Notes: generated from the sequence alone by a model not told the origin. A DNA stretch of 7,741 nt from an uncultured Parabacteroides sp. (GCA_900552415.1 USAD01000132.1:1-7741), one strand, 5' to 3'. Shown: positions 1-5,820, counted from the stretch's first letter. Made by a program: numbers and translations.

Positions 1-30
1 TCATCCGCTGCGGCTAAGCAAAGCGGATGA
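1..30 (-). terminator. Inverted repeat, possible terminator of the PepSY operon
   Basis: A perfect 9-bp inverted repeat, TCATCCGCT at 1-9 and AGCGGATGA at 22-30, is separated by 12 bases. It lies 84 bases beyond the stop of the last minus-strand gene, where a terminator for that transcript would be expected. The T-tract that would confirm it would fall left of the window edge and cannot be seen, so this could be just a hairpin or part of a neighbouring feature. Confidence 0.4.
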
Positions 31-113
31 GGCGTATAATGGAACGGATTGTTGAATCGTTGGGGAAGTTCCCCAGGTTTTATCCGTGTATTAAAAGGAT
101 GCCATCTCATGAA

Positions 114-959
114 TTACTTGATCAAATTGCCTTCGGCGTCAAAGGTAGCGATATAATCCCGATCGCCCAACTCCAGATCGAAAGCATAATAGATTCCGTC
201 GGTCCGCTCGACGCAGTGGATATCGTCGATGCGATAGCTTGCGTACTCGGAAGCATTAAAGGCGTTCATGACGATCGCCGGTACCTCGGTTTGACGAATT
301 TCCCATTCGGTATAGAGCCATTGTTCTTGCGCGTCGAAGATCACCTCTTTATGAATTCGGTTATCCAGGATGTCCACCTCCGTGTATCGGTTGTCGGTAT
401 CAATCTCCAGGATAGTCGCGTTAGGATAACGCTCTTGGATTAAGTTGGTAATCGCGTCGGGCGAGGGTGTCGGCTGGATCGGTCTGTTTTGGTTGCCGTC
501 GGGAACCTCATTGATCAAGTCGCCGTTCTCGGAGTAGTGCAGGGTCATCTCTTGCTCACCTGATTCGGCATCAAGGACATAGATGTTGCCTCGTCCAGAT
601 TGCTCCAGCAGGTCGACATCGTCGACACGCCAGGAGGCATAGAAACCACTCTCAAAACTGTTAATGACTGCCTTGGGCAATTCGTTGTAGGTGATATCGG
701 TCTCGCTCATGATCCATGCGCCTGTTTGGTCAAACCAAGCCTCGACCTCGTGCTTCCCATCGTGGAAATCGGCGACAAAATAATCTTTCTCAATGTCCCA
801 TTCCACTTGGCGTGCGTCCGGATAGAGCTGGCTCAGGTTAGTGATCGCTTTATCGGGAATGTTGCTGTAAAGAATGTCGTCATTGTCGTCATCGTCGCAA
901 GCTGTGAACAGGGCCGCACAGGCCAATGTGCCCACTAAAAATATAGATTTCACGTTCAT
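114..959 (-). CDS. Two-domain PepSY-like (DUF2874) lipoprotein, probably surface exposed
   Basis: This 281-residue protein begins with a short signal peptide (K4, then a hydrophobic run at 6-18) ending in LFTAC, so Cys21 is the likely lipidated residue. The next residues are CDDDDNDD. In Bacteroidota an acidic run right after the lipid cysteine is the known export signal for lipoproteins moved to the outer face of the outer membrane, so surface exposure is inferred. The rest is two tandem copies of one fold, about 37-150 and 168-280. Each has a YP-A motif (YPDA, YPNA), a dG-h-evevxFD stretch, an ELP or EVP motif, an A(S)W/Y-R-(V/I)DD(V/I) motif and a terminal eGdLI. This pattern fits the PepSY-like, 'beta-lactamase-inhibitor-like' DUF2874 family. 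A linker rich in Pro, Asn and Gln (151-167) separates the copies. The ligand is unknown. The gene lies 54 bases after the next PepSY gene with no promoter seen between them, so the two are probably cotranscribed. Family assignment is firm; function is not known. Confidence 0.85.
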   Translation of the reverse strand: MNVKSIFLVGTLACAALFTACDDDDNDDILYSNIPDKAITNLSQLYPDARQVEWDIEKDYFVADFHDGKHEVEAWFDQTGAWIMSETDITYNELPKAVINSFESGFYASWRVDDVDLLEQSGRGNIYVLDAESGEQEMTLHYSENGDLINEVPDGNQNRPIQPTPSPDAITNLIQERYPNATILEIDTDNRYTEVDILDNRIHKEVIFDAQEQWLYTEWEIRQTEVPAIVMNAFNASEYASYRIDDIHCVERTDGIYYAFDLELGDRDYIATFDAEGNLIK

Positions 960-1013
960 AATTATTGAAATGTTGAATATTGATTATTAATGTTATTGTT
1001 GAATTTAAAATGA

Positions 1014-1457
1014 TTAGTCGTCGATATCGATCAGGTTACCGTTGAGGTCAAATTTCAGTTCTAACCCATTCGCCAGGTCGACGGAAACCTTGCGTTTGCC
1101 TCGCTCGACAGTCATAATCTTCTGGCCCGGGTAATTCTGGCTAACATATTGCCTGATCTCGGCAGGGATCAAGGTATCGGGAATGTTTTGCTGGAAAGAT
1201 TTTACCTCTTTCCATTCTCCATCACGATTAAATTCGACACTGGTTCCGTCGGTCAGGATAACGTCGTAGCTGTCTACCAGGAACAGGTCCTTATCTATTT
1301 TGATATGTGAGACCTTATTCCCATCGAAATAGTTATTCAGGAAGGTGCGACTCACTTGTGGCAACTCATTGATATTGTTTGTCACCTTATCGTTGTCGGC
1401 GCACGCCATATTCGTCATCAGCGCTAACCCTATTAAAATAATGCCTATTCTTTTCAT
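1014..1457 (-). CDS. Single-domain exported PepSY-like protein
   Basis: The 147-residue product opens with a signal peptide (K2, R3, hydrophobic 4-17) ending in ACA at 18-20, a good signal peptidase I site. Cys19 is preceded by N-M-A, which is a poor lipobox, so a soluble periplasmic protein is more likely than a lipoprotein. The mature part shows features of the PepSY-like DUF2874 fold: VSHIKIDKDLFLVD, a GTSVEFNRDGEW strand-turn, an IP motif with a helix, YPGQKI, and a closing LKFDLNGNLIDID. It is a shortened or diverged relative of the two repeats in the neighbouring lipoprotein. It lies 63 bases after the histidine kinase gene, and that gap contains a strong promoter -7 element and a tandem repeat likely bound by the upstream regulator. 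It may therefore be an output, and perhaps a feedback or sensing partner, of the two-component system. The role is inferred from position only. Confidence 0.8.
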   Translation of the reverse strand: MKRIGIILIGLALMTNMACADNDKVTNNINELPQVSRTFLNNYFDGNKVSHIKIDKDLFLVDSYDVILTDGTSVEFNRDGEWKEVKSFQQNIPDTLIPAEIRQYVSQNYPGQKIMTVERGKRKVSVDLANGLELKFDLNGNLIDIDD

Positions 1458-1483
1458 CTTTCTCTTGTTTTAAGTTTACGACA

Positions 1484-1520
1484 CAAAAATAGGGTGACAT
1501 TTGGGAAAGATTTGGGAATC
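1484..1520 (-). promoter_or_regulatory. Promoter of the PepSY gene pair with 11-bp tandem operator
   Basis: On the transcribed strand TATTTTTG (1491-1484) matches the Bacteroidota -7 consensus TAnnTTTG exactly. The predicted start near 1478 leaves a leader of about 20 bases before the ATG at 1457. No TTTG -33 element is visible. In its place are two 11-bp direct repeats, plus-strand ATTTGGGAAAG (1499-1509) and ATTTGGGAATC (1510-1520), 7 bases upstream of the -7 element. The 11-bp period puts both copies on one helix face, as in PhoB- and OmpR-type boxes. The box abuts the kinase stop codon. Binding by the linked regulator is inferred. Confidence 0.65.
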
Positions 1521-2801
1521 TCAGCGCTCTGGAAAGAATATTTGAAAAATATGTTTATCCGAATGATAACGGTAGGAAAGTTTAAACCCGTAAAGCTCGG
1601 CGATAGACTTGACGATCGCCAAGCCCAAGCCATTCGATTCCTTCCGTTGGCTTTGTTTCCCGAAACGGGCGAAAAGACGGTCACGGTCCAGCTCGCCAGG
1701 ATGCTCGCCTGTGTTTGCCACGAGGAGATGTCTTTGGCCGCTCTCGACTTCAATCGTTCCGCTCTCGTGATTATGGACGAAAGCGTTTTTCAGAAGATTG
1801 ATGGTCAAGGCTGTGGCGAGCGACTCATTCATTTGGACAAGGAGTGGCTCAAGACGGCTTGTGTCTATCTTGATCCTCTTGTCCTCGTAAAGCATTTCCA
1901 GATCATTGAGCTGGGCTTGGATCTGTTGATCAAGACGGATCTCTTTCTCGTCGGGGAATTGCCGGTTGTCGATGCGGGAGAGTAGCAAGAGCGACTTGTT
2001 GAGCCGGGCAATACCGCTGACCGTTTGGTGGAGACTCGCTATCTCTTCCAGTTGGCGTTCTGTGCAATCCGGATTCTCCGCGAGGAGTTCCAGTTTGTTT
2101 ACGCAGACGGCCAAAGGCGTCTGTAGTTCGTGAGCTGCGTTTTCGACAAATTGTTTTTGCTTGTTGTAAAGCTCGGTGCTTCGGCGTGTGCTCTCCTCGA
2201 CGACCTGGTTTAATGTCTTGAACTCATGCACGGAGGTTGGGTTGTCGAGCGGCTCATGCGGTTGTCCGACCCGGAACCGGCCCAGCCAGTCGAGCAGCTT
2301 GTAGAGGGGAATCGTACTTTTCCGGAAGGCCCAATGGCTGACGATGAGTACACACAGGATCAAGAGCAGGTAAAAGATGGCCATGCTGGTGGCGATTGTC
2401 TCGATCATGTCGTCTTTCTCGAGTGTTGACATCTCGATCGTCAACTCATAATAGCGGTCGTCTGCCATGCGGAAGCAGGTTTGCAGGACCCGTACCGGTT
2501 CATATTCCATTTCAATCTCGATGTAAGTGGTCGTGTCGAAGAAGCGAACCTCGTTCACGTCTGCCTCTTCTTTGGGTATTTCCCGGATATAATAACGGGT
2601 CATGAGCCCATCATGGCTTTTCAGGAAAGAGCTGTCTCGAATGGCTGACCGGATGATCAGTTCCTTGTAATTCTCAAGCGTATCGTTGGTCTCGTCGTTG
2701 ATCTCATGAATGATCAGGAAATAGAAAACCGCTCCCCAGATGGTGAAGATCAGGAGGAAAGGGATCAACAGGTGGCGTAAGGCGTGGTGGATTAGCTTCA
2801 T
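1521..2801 (-). CDS. Membrane-bound sensor histidine kinase of a two-component system
   Basis: This 426-residue kinase has two membrane segments (about 11-31 and 137-156) flanking a periplasmic sensor of about 105 residues. The C-terminal half is a HisKA/HATPase_c transmitter. The H-box is NAAHELQTPL with His224 as the phosphate acceptor. The N-box is INLLKNAFVHN (about 334-344), the F-like region is RLFARFGK, and the glycine-rich lid is NGLGLAIV (390-397). The G1 box reads VANTGEHPG, with Asn where many kinases have the ATP-contacting Asp; an NTG version is familiar in Bacteroidota kinases, so activity is still expected. The segment between the second membrane helix and the H-box (157-215) is probably a HAMP-like linker but is not clear-cut. 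It starts 5 bases after the regulator stop codon, so the two are cotranscribed. The signal it senses is unknown; the PepSY genes next door suggest an envelope cue. Confidence 0.92.
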   Translation of the reverse strand: MKLIHHALRHLLIPFLLIFTIWGAVFYFLIIHEINDETNDTLENYKELIIRSAIRDSSFLKSHDGLMTRYYIREIPKEEADVNEVRFFDTTTYIEIEMEYEPVRVLQTCFRMADDRYYELTIEMSTLEKDDMIETIATSMAIFYLLLILCVLIVSHWAFRKSTIPLYKLLDWLGRFRVGQPHEPLDNPTSVHEFKTLNQVVEESTRRSTELYNKQKQFVENAAHELQTPLAVCVNKLELLAENPDCTERQLEEIASLHQTVSGIARLNKSLLLLSRIDNRQFPDEKEIRLDQQIQAQLNDLEMLYEDKRIKIDTSRLEPLLVQMNESLATALTINLLKNAFVHNHESGTIEVESGQRHLLVANTGEHPGELDRDRLFARFGKQSQRKESNGLGLAIVKSIAELYGFKLSYRYHSDKHIFQIFFPER

Positions 2802-2806
2802 GGCGT

Positions 2807-3487
2807 TTAGTCGTTGGTGGTCATTTTATATCCAAAGCCATAGACCGCCTTGATCTCGGTTGTCGCTCCGGCGTTTTTCAGCTTTTTCCGTAGGTTTTTC
2901 ACCTGGCTGTAGATGAAGTCGAAACTGTCGGCCTGGTCGATGTAATCGCCCCAGACGCTTTCCGCTAGCGATGCCTTGCTGATGAGCCGGTCGGGATTGG
3001 CGACGAAATAGTAGAGCAGATCAAACTCTTTCCGGTTGAGCGTCAGCTCTTCTTGCTCGATATAGACCGCGTGGCGGTCGGGATAGAGCGTGATGTTGCC
3101 AACACGGAGGCTGAGCTCGCCGTCCTGTTGCTTGCGGCGGATGACACTCTTGACGCGGGCGTTCAGCTCGGCCAGGTGAAACGGTTTTGTCAGGTAGTCG
3201 TCGGCGCCTAGGTCGAGACCCGCGACTTTGTCTTCGATCGAGTCCTTGGCGGAGATGATGATCACGCTGTCGCGCTTGCGGCGTTTCTTCAGTTCCTCAA
3301 GCAGCGTCAGTCCGCTGCCGCCGGGCAACATGATGTCCAGGACGACACAGTCGTAATCATAGTCGTTCAGTTTCATTCCAGCTTCATTAAACGTGGCGGC
3401 CGATTCGACGGTATAACGCTCTTTCTCCAGCGAGCGGATGATCGTTTCACGCAGGCTGTCCTCATCTTCAACTACTAGGATCTTCAT
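2807..3487 (-). CDS. OmpR/PhoB-family response regulator
   Basis: A receiver domain (1-118) joined to a winged-helix DNA-binding domain (about 130-226) gives the standard OmpR/PhoB length of 226 residues. Receiver residues are intact: acidic pocket E7-D8, phospho-acceptor D51 in VVLDIMLPG, switch S79 in IIISAKDS, and K101 in TKPF. The effector domain has LTLNRKEFDLLYYF, the recognition region DFIYSQVKNLRKKL, and the wing GFGYKM. The start is placed at the MKILVVEDED methionine. An in-frame ATG 11 codons upstream (3520) overlaps the -7 promoter element and would lie before the transcription start. The partner kinase follows directly. The regulator probably binds the 11-bp tandem repeats in its own promoter and in the promoter of the PepSY pair. 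No close homolog name can be given from sequence alone. Confidence 0.93.
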   Translation of the reverse strand: MKILVVEDEDSLRETIIRSLEKERYTVESAATFNEAGMKLNDYDYDCVVLDIMLPGGSGLTLLEELKKRRKRDSVIIISAKDSIEDKVAGLDLGADDYLTKPFHLAELNARVKSVIRRKQQDGELSLRVGNITLYPDRHAVYIEQEELTLNRKEFDLLYYFVANPDRLISKASLAESVWGDYIDQADSFDFIYSQVKNLRKKLKNAGATTEIKAVYGFGYKMTTND

Positions 3488-3517
3488 TGTGGAATTAATT
3501 AAATTGGTTCGATAAGA

Positions 3518-3554
3518 CAAAGCTACGGAAATATTCTGGCAAAATTTTGGAATT
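3518..3554 (-). promoter_or_regulatory. Promoter of the regulator-kinase operon with 11-bp tandem operator
   Basis: On the transcribed strand TAGCTTTG (3525-3518) is an exact TAnnTTTG -7 element, about 30 bases before the regulator ATG at 3487. Upstream, after a 7-base spacer (3526-3532), come two 11-bp repeats, plus-strand ATTCTGGCAAA (3533-3543) and ATTTTGGAATT (3544-3554). They agree at 7 of 11 positions with each other and closely resemble the pair at 1499-1520, with identical spacing to the -7 element. Autoregulation by the encoded regulator is inferred. Confidence 0.6.
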
Positions 3555-3635
3555 CTAAGGGGATCTCTGTAAGTGGAATGGGAATTAATAAAAAAGTTCG
3601 TATCTTGTGTGATCTTTTAGAAACGCTAATATTTT

Positions 3636-4217
3636 ATGGAAACGGCCGGTCATAATGAGCAATTGCTGATTCAAGGATTGAAAAATCATTCCCGGAAAGC
3701 ATTTGACGAGATCTATCGGATATACGCCAAACGTTTGTTCGCTTATTGTAAGCAATATACGAAAAGAACGGAGGATGCGGAGGAGATCGTGCAAGATGTC
3801 TTTGTGCGTCTCTGGAACAGCCGGACAATTATCCGACAGGAGGACTCGCTTCGTTCACTCCTGTTCATTATGTCGAAGCATTCCTTAATCAATGCTTATC
3901 GGGCAAACTTAAATTCATTGGTATATGAGGATTATGTGGATTATCAATCGGAGTTAGTTGTTGATGATATAGCGAATAAGATTGAATATGATGAGTTTAT
4001 CCGTGAGCTTAAAAGAGCTTTGGGAACTTTGCCGGCAACCCAGCGGAAAGTTATCGAATTGTCAAGATTACATGAGTTGTCAAATAAGGAGATAGCTCAA
4101 GAACTATCCTTGAGTGAGCAGACCGTTAAGAATCAGTTATCGTTAGGATTGAAGGCTTTAAGGTCAGAGTTGAAGCGTTTCCCTGCTATCTTGTTCTTGT
4201 TATCAATTCTTAATTAA
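3636..4217 (+). CDS. ECF-type RNA polymerase sigma factor (FecI-like)
   Basis: This 193-residue protein is a typical Bacteroidota sigma-70 family ECF factor. Region 2 runs about 14-85, with FDEIYRIYAKRLFAYC for core binding and the diagnostic DAEEIVQDVFVRLW. Region 4 runs about 125-180, with LPATQRKVIELSRLHELSNKEIA-type helix-turn-helix elements and SEQTVKNQLSLGLKALR as the recognition part. A hydrophobic C-terminus (FPAILFLLSILN) is common in Bacteroidota FecI-like factors. It is followed by a FecR-like anti-sigma gene and a SusC-like receptor gene, the standard order for sigma factors released by an outer-membrane transport signal. It probably drives transcription from the paired motifs at 4223-4257 and 5557-5591. 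It is transcribed divergently from the regulator-kinase operon across 148 bases. No ECF-type motif is seen before the sigma gene itself, so it may be made from a housekeeping promoter. Confidence 0.93.
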   Translation: METAGHNEQLLIQGLKNHSRKAFDEIYRIYAKRLFAYCKQYTKRTEDAEEIVQDVFVRLWNSRTIIRQEDSLRSLLFIMSKHSLINAYRANLNSLVYEDYVDYQSELVVDDIANKIEYDEFIRELKRALGTLPATQRKVIELSRLHELSNKEIAQELSLSEQTVKNQLSLGLKALRSELKRFPAILFLLSILN

Positions 4218-4222
4218 TAAGG

Positions 4223-4257
4223 TTTTTCGGTACGTTGAGTGTCTTTTTGTTGTCTTA
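4223..4257 (+). promoter_or_regulatory. Putative ECF sigma promoter of the anti-sigma gene
   Basis: TTTTTCGGTAC (4223-4233) is followed after 16 bases by TTGTCTTA (4250-4257). The same two blocks occur before the receptor gene with a 15-base gap. GGTAC resembles the GGAAC-type -35 and GTC the GTC-type -10 of ECF promoters, 18 bases apart. A start about 8 bases after GTC would leave only ~6 bases before the ATG at 4268, giving a nearly leaderless mRNA. Recognition by the linked sigma factor is inferred. Confidence 0.55.
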
Positions 4258-4267
4258 CTAAAAAAAT

Positions 4268-5266
4268 ATGATGAAAGAGTTGGAACGAAAATATAGAAAC
4301 GATCAACTTTCGGTTGAGGAATTGCGCTTGTTAAGAGAGCGTGTGAACGCGATGTCGGATCAAGACATTGAGAGGGAAATGTATGAGGTGTGGATGGACG
4401 AGGAGCCAGGTTCGGGAATGGAGTTCACTGAGGAGAGAAGCGATCGGTTGAAGCGGCGGATCGATGCCTTGGTTGATGAGTCGGGCAAGGAGAGCGAACG
4501 TCCTTCTTATTGGTTGGTGGTAAAGCGGATAATGCGTGTGGCGGCTATCTTGTTGTTACCGGTGTTTATGGTCCTGACTGTCTATTTGTATAGGGAAAAC
4601 GGACGGATGGCATCTGAGGAGATGGTTGTTTCCACAGGAAAAGGTGAGCGGGCAAATATCACCTTGCCCGATGGAACGGCTGTCGCCTTGAACTCGGAAT
4701 CTAGCTTGACCTATACACCTCGAGTTTTTAATAAGGATAAGAGACAGATCCGTTTTGAGGGCGAGGGGTATTTCCAGGTGGCTAAGAATCGTGACTGTCC
4801 TTTCTTGATTGACGCGGAAGGTTTGAGCGTGGAAGTGTTAGGTACAACCTTTAATCTGGATGTCCGGCGATCGAGAAAGACGGCCGAGCTAATCTTGGAA
4901 GAAGGAAGCGTACGTTTCCATTCGCTTAAAATAGGAAAAGATGCCTTGCTGGAACCCAAAGAGAAATTGATCCTGGATCAGGAGACTGGGCATTTTGTCA
5001 TAGAGAAAGGGCAGGATATTGAGTCAGAAACGGCTTGGAAACGTAGGGAGCTGGTGTTTGATGATGTCATGTTTGACGATTTGGTAAGGGCTGTCGAGAA
5101 GAATTACGACGTCCAGATTGAGACAAACTATAGATCGGATACCATAGATTCGTTTACGGGGACAATTCCTGCCAATAACCTTTTTGAGGCTTTGACGGTT
5201 ATCGGGAAAGTTTATCACTTGTCAGTCCAGACGGAAGGCGATAAGATACGTTTGGAAATGGAATGA
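4268..5266 (+). CDS. FecR-like anti-sigma factor
   Basis: This 332-residue inner-membrane protein has a cytoplasmic N-terminal part (1-88) that would hold the sigma factor. A single membrane helix follows at about 91-108 (VAAILLLPVFMVLTVYLY) after basic residues KRIMR. The periplasmic part begins with the FecR signature STGKGERANITLPDGTAVALNS (about 122-143) and continues with FEGEGYFQVAK and VEVLGTTFNLDV. The C-terminus (about 260-330) is the DUF4974 module (ELVFDDVMFDDLVRAVEKNYDV, then FTGTIPANNLFEALTVI). This is the full arrangement of Bacteroidota FecR proteins. In this family the periplasmic domain contacts the signalling domain of the TonB receptor and relays substrate binding to sigma release. 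Two consecutive ATG codons (4268, 4271) are equally good starts. An ECF-like promoter lies directly upstream and a terminator directly downstream. Confidence 0.93.
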   Translation: MMKELERKYRNDQLSVEELRLLRERVNAMSDQDIEREMYEVWMDEEPGSGMEFTEERSDRLKRRIDALVDESGKESERPSYWLVVKRIMRVAAILLLPVFMVLTVYLYRENGRMASEEMVVSTGKGERANITLPDGTAVALNSESSLTYTPRVFNKDKRQIRFEGEGYFQVAKNRDCPFLIDAEGLSVEVLGTTFNLDVRRSRKTAELILEEGSVRFHSLKIGKDALLEPKEKLILDQETGHFVIEKGQDIESETAWKRRELVFDDVMFDDLVRAVEKNYDVQIETNYRSDTIDSFTGTIPANNLFEALTVIGKVYHLSVQTEGDKIRLEME

Positions 5267-5290
5267 AGAGGGGGCGATTCACCCTCTTTT
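5266..5290 (+). terminator. Intrinsic terminator after the anti-sigma gene
   Basis: AAGAGGG (5266-5272) pairs perfectly with CCCTCTT (5282-5288) around a 9-base loop, and the T-run continues to 5290. The stem begins on the last base of the stop codon, so it is placed to end the sigma/anti-sigma transcript. This implies that the receptor gene needs its own promoter. Confidence 0.7.
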
Positions 5291-5308
5291 GATCAGCTAT
5301 AAAAATGA

Positions 5309-5421
5309 AGTATATCTTCTATGGCATAGTCAGTATATATTAAATGGCGGATGAAGTATATATTAAATGGCAGATGCAGTATATATTCTTTGGCGGATAG
5401 TATATATTCTCTAGGGAGATA
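5309..5421. repeat. Five-unit 23-bp tandem repeat in the intergenic gap
   Basis: Units beginning AGTATAT start at 5309, 5332, 5355, 5378 and 5399, giving steps of 23, 23, 23 and 21 bases. Units 2 and 3 are nearly identical (AGTATATATTAAATGGC, then GGATGA or AGATGC). Units 1 and 4 keep the AGTATAT and TGGC blocks, and unit 5 keeps only the first 12 bases. The period is not a multiple of three and no gene covers it, so it is a DNA or RNA level repeat. It could be a regulator-binding array, a curved AT-rich element or a slippage-prone spacer. Confidence 0.75.
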
Positions 5422-5440
5422 GACACATTCCCAATTCGTG

Positions 5441-5491
5441 AACCACGTTGTGATGTAAAGTATTATAAACATCGCGACGTGGTTTTCTTTT
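5441..5491 (+). terminator. 16-bp hairpin with T-tract
   Basis: The arms 5441-5456 (AACCACGTTGTGATGT) and 5469-5484 (ACATCGCGACGTGGTT) pair along all 16 positions if the plus strand is transcribed, using two G-U wobbles (5449:5476 and 5451:5474). The loop is 12 bases. The tail from 5483 is TTTTCTTTT. In the opposite strand the two wobbles become A-C mismatches and no T-tract follows, so plus-strand RNA is the likely form. No gene ends just upstream, so it may be a back-up terminator or the 3' end of a small RNA. Confidence 0.55.
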
Positions 5492-5556
5492 ACCCGGTTA
5501 CTTTGGTTGGACAGAAATAAGTTTATGCTCAACAGGCATATTTTACAACATAAATA

Positions 5557-5591
5557 TTTTTCGGTACTTTTTATTTGAGGAGTTGTCTTTA
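5557..5591 (+). promoter_or_regulatory. Putative ECF sigma promoter of the receptor gene
   Basis: TTTTTCGGTAC (5557-5567), a 15-base gap, then TTGTCTTTA (5583-5591) repeats the motif found before the anti-sigma gene. GGTAC and GTC are 17 bases apart, a normal ECF spacing. Transcription would start near 5595, about 50 bases before the ATG at 5645 and about 190 before the receptor signal peptide. The bases around it (5492-5556) show nothing else recognisable. Confidence 0.6.
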
Positions 5592-5612
5592 TAGGCAAAA
5601 GAATTTGTAAGG

Positions 5613-5820
5613 AAATTTTATCAATAATTTAAAACTGTAGGAACATGAATAAAAAATGTGTGTAGATCGAGTTCTTGTCGCTTATTAAAATTAAAAATAA
5701 TTTGTTTTTATTATTGTTACTTTATAATTTTATTATAATTAATTTTTAATAATTTTTATAAAAATTTTAAAATTTTAGCAATATTAAAAAAATTTGTGTG
5801 TTGCCGGTGTGCTTGTCGCT
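5613..5820 (+). repeat. Degenerate 138-bp-offset duplication of the receptor start region
   Basis: Segment 5613-5682 aligns without gaps to 5751-5820, matching 52 of 70 positions. The best blocks are TGTGTGT (5657 and 5795) and CTTGTCGCT (5674 and 5812). The offset of 138 is exactly 46 codons, so both copies are in one frame. The upstream ATG at 5645 aligns with the ATT at 5783. The intervening bases, 5683-5795, are almost pure A and T. Low complexity inflates the score, but the two GC-containing blocks are not low complexity. Confidence 0.5.
5645..5665 (+). other. Six-codon leader frame MNKKCV-stop
   Basis: ATG at 5645, preceded by AGGA five bases upstream, reads MNKKCV and stops at TAG (5663-5665). 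After the stop the same frame continues with IEFLSL, echoing the receptor signal peptide (I-K-K-I-C-V-L-P-V-C-L-S-L). It may be the decayed original start of the receptor, or a small leader that couples translation. Nothing shows it is translated. Confidence 0.35.

Noticed and set aside
61..75. Palindrome TGGGGAAGTTCCCCA left of the PepSY operon
   Set aside because: Perfect but short, with a centre too tight for a good RNA hairpin and no T-tract on the minus strand; no known site recognised.
2807..3520. Longer response regulator beginning at the upstream ATG (3520)
   Set aside because: That ATG overlaps the -7 element TAGCTTTG, lies before the likely transcription start, and adds 11 residues that no OmpR-family receiver needs; the MKILVVEDED start at 3487 fits.
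3601..3608. TATCTTGT as the -7 element of the sigma gene promoter
   Set aside because: It differs from TAnnTTTG at two of six fixed positions and has no partner element; too weak to call.
5309..5421. CRISPR array
   Set aside because: The units are directly adjacent with no unique spacers and are only 23 bases in total.
5293..5598. Minus-strand open frame of 101 codons across the intergenic gap
   Set aside because: Its repeated IYF/EYIL peptides are only the 23-bp DNA repeat read in shifting frames, and it runs through a terminator, a hairpin and a promoter motif; no family features.
5798..5803. GTG (5798) or TTG (5801) as the receptor start
   Set aside because: Either would remove the lysines of the signal peptide n-region; both remain possible but fit worse than a start at 5783.
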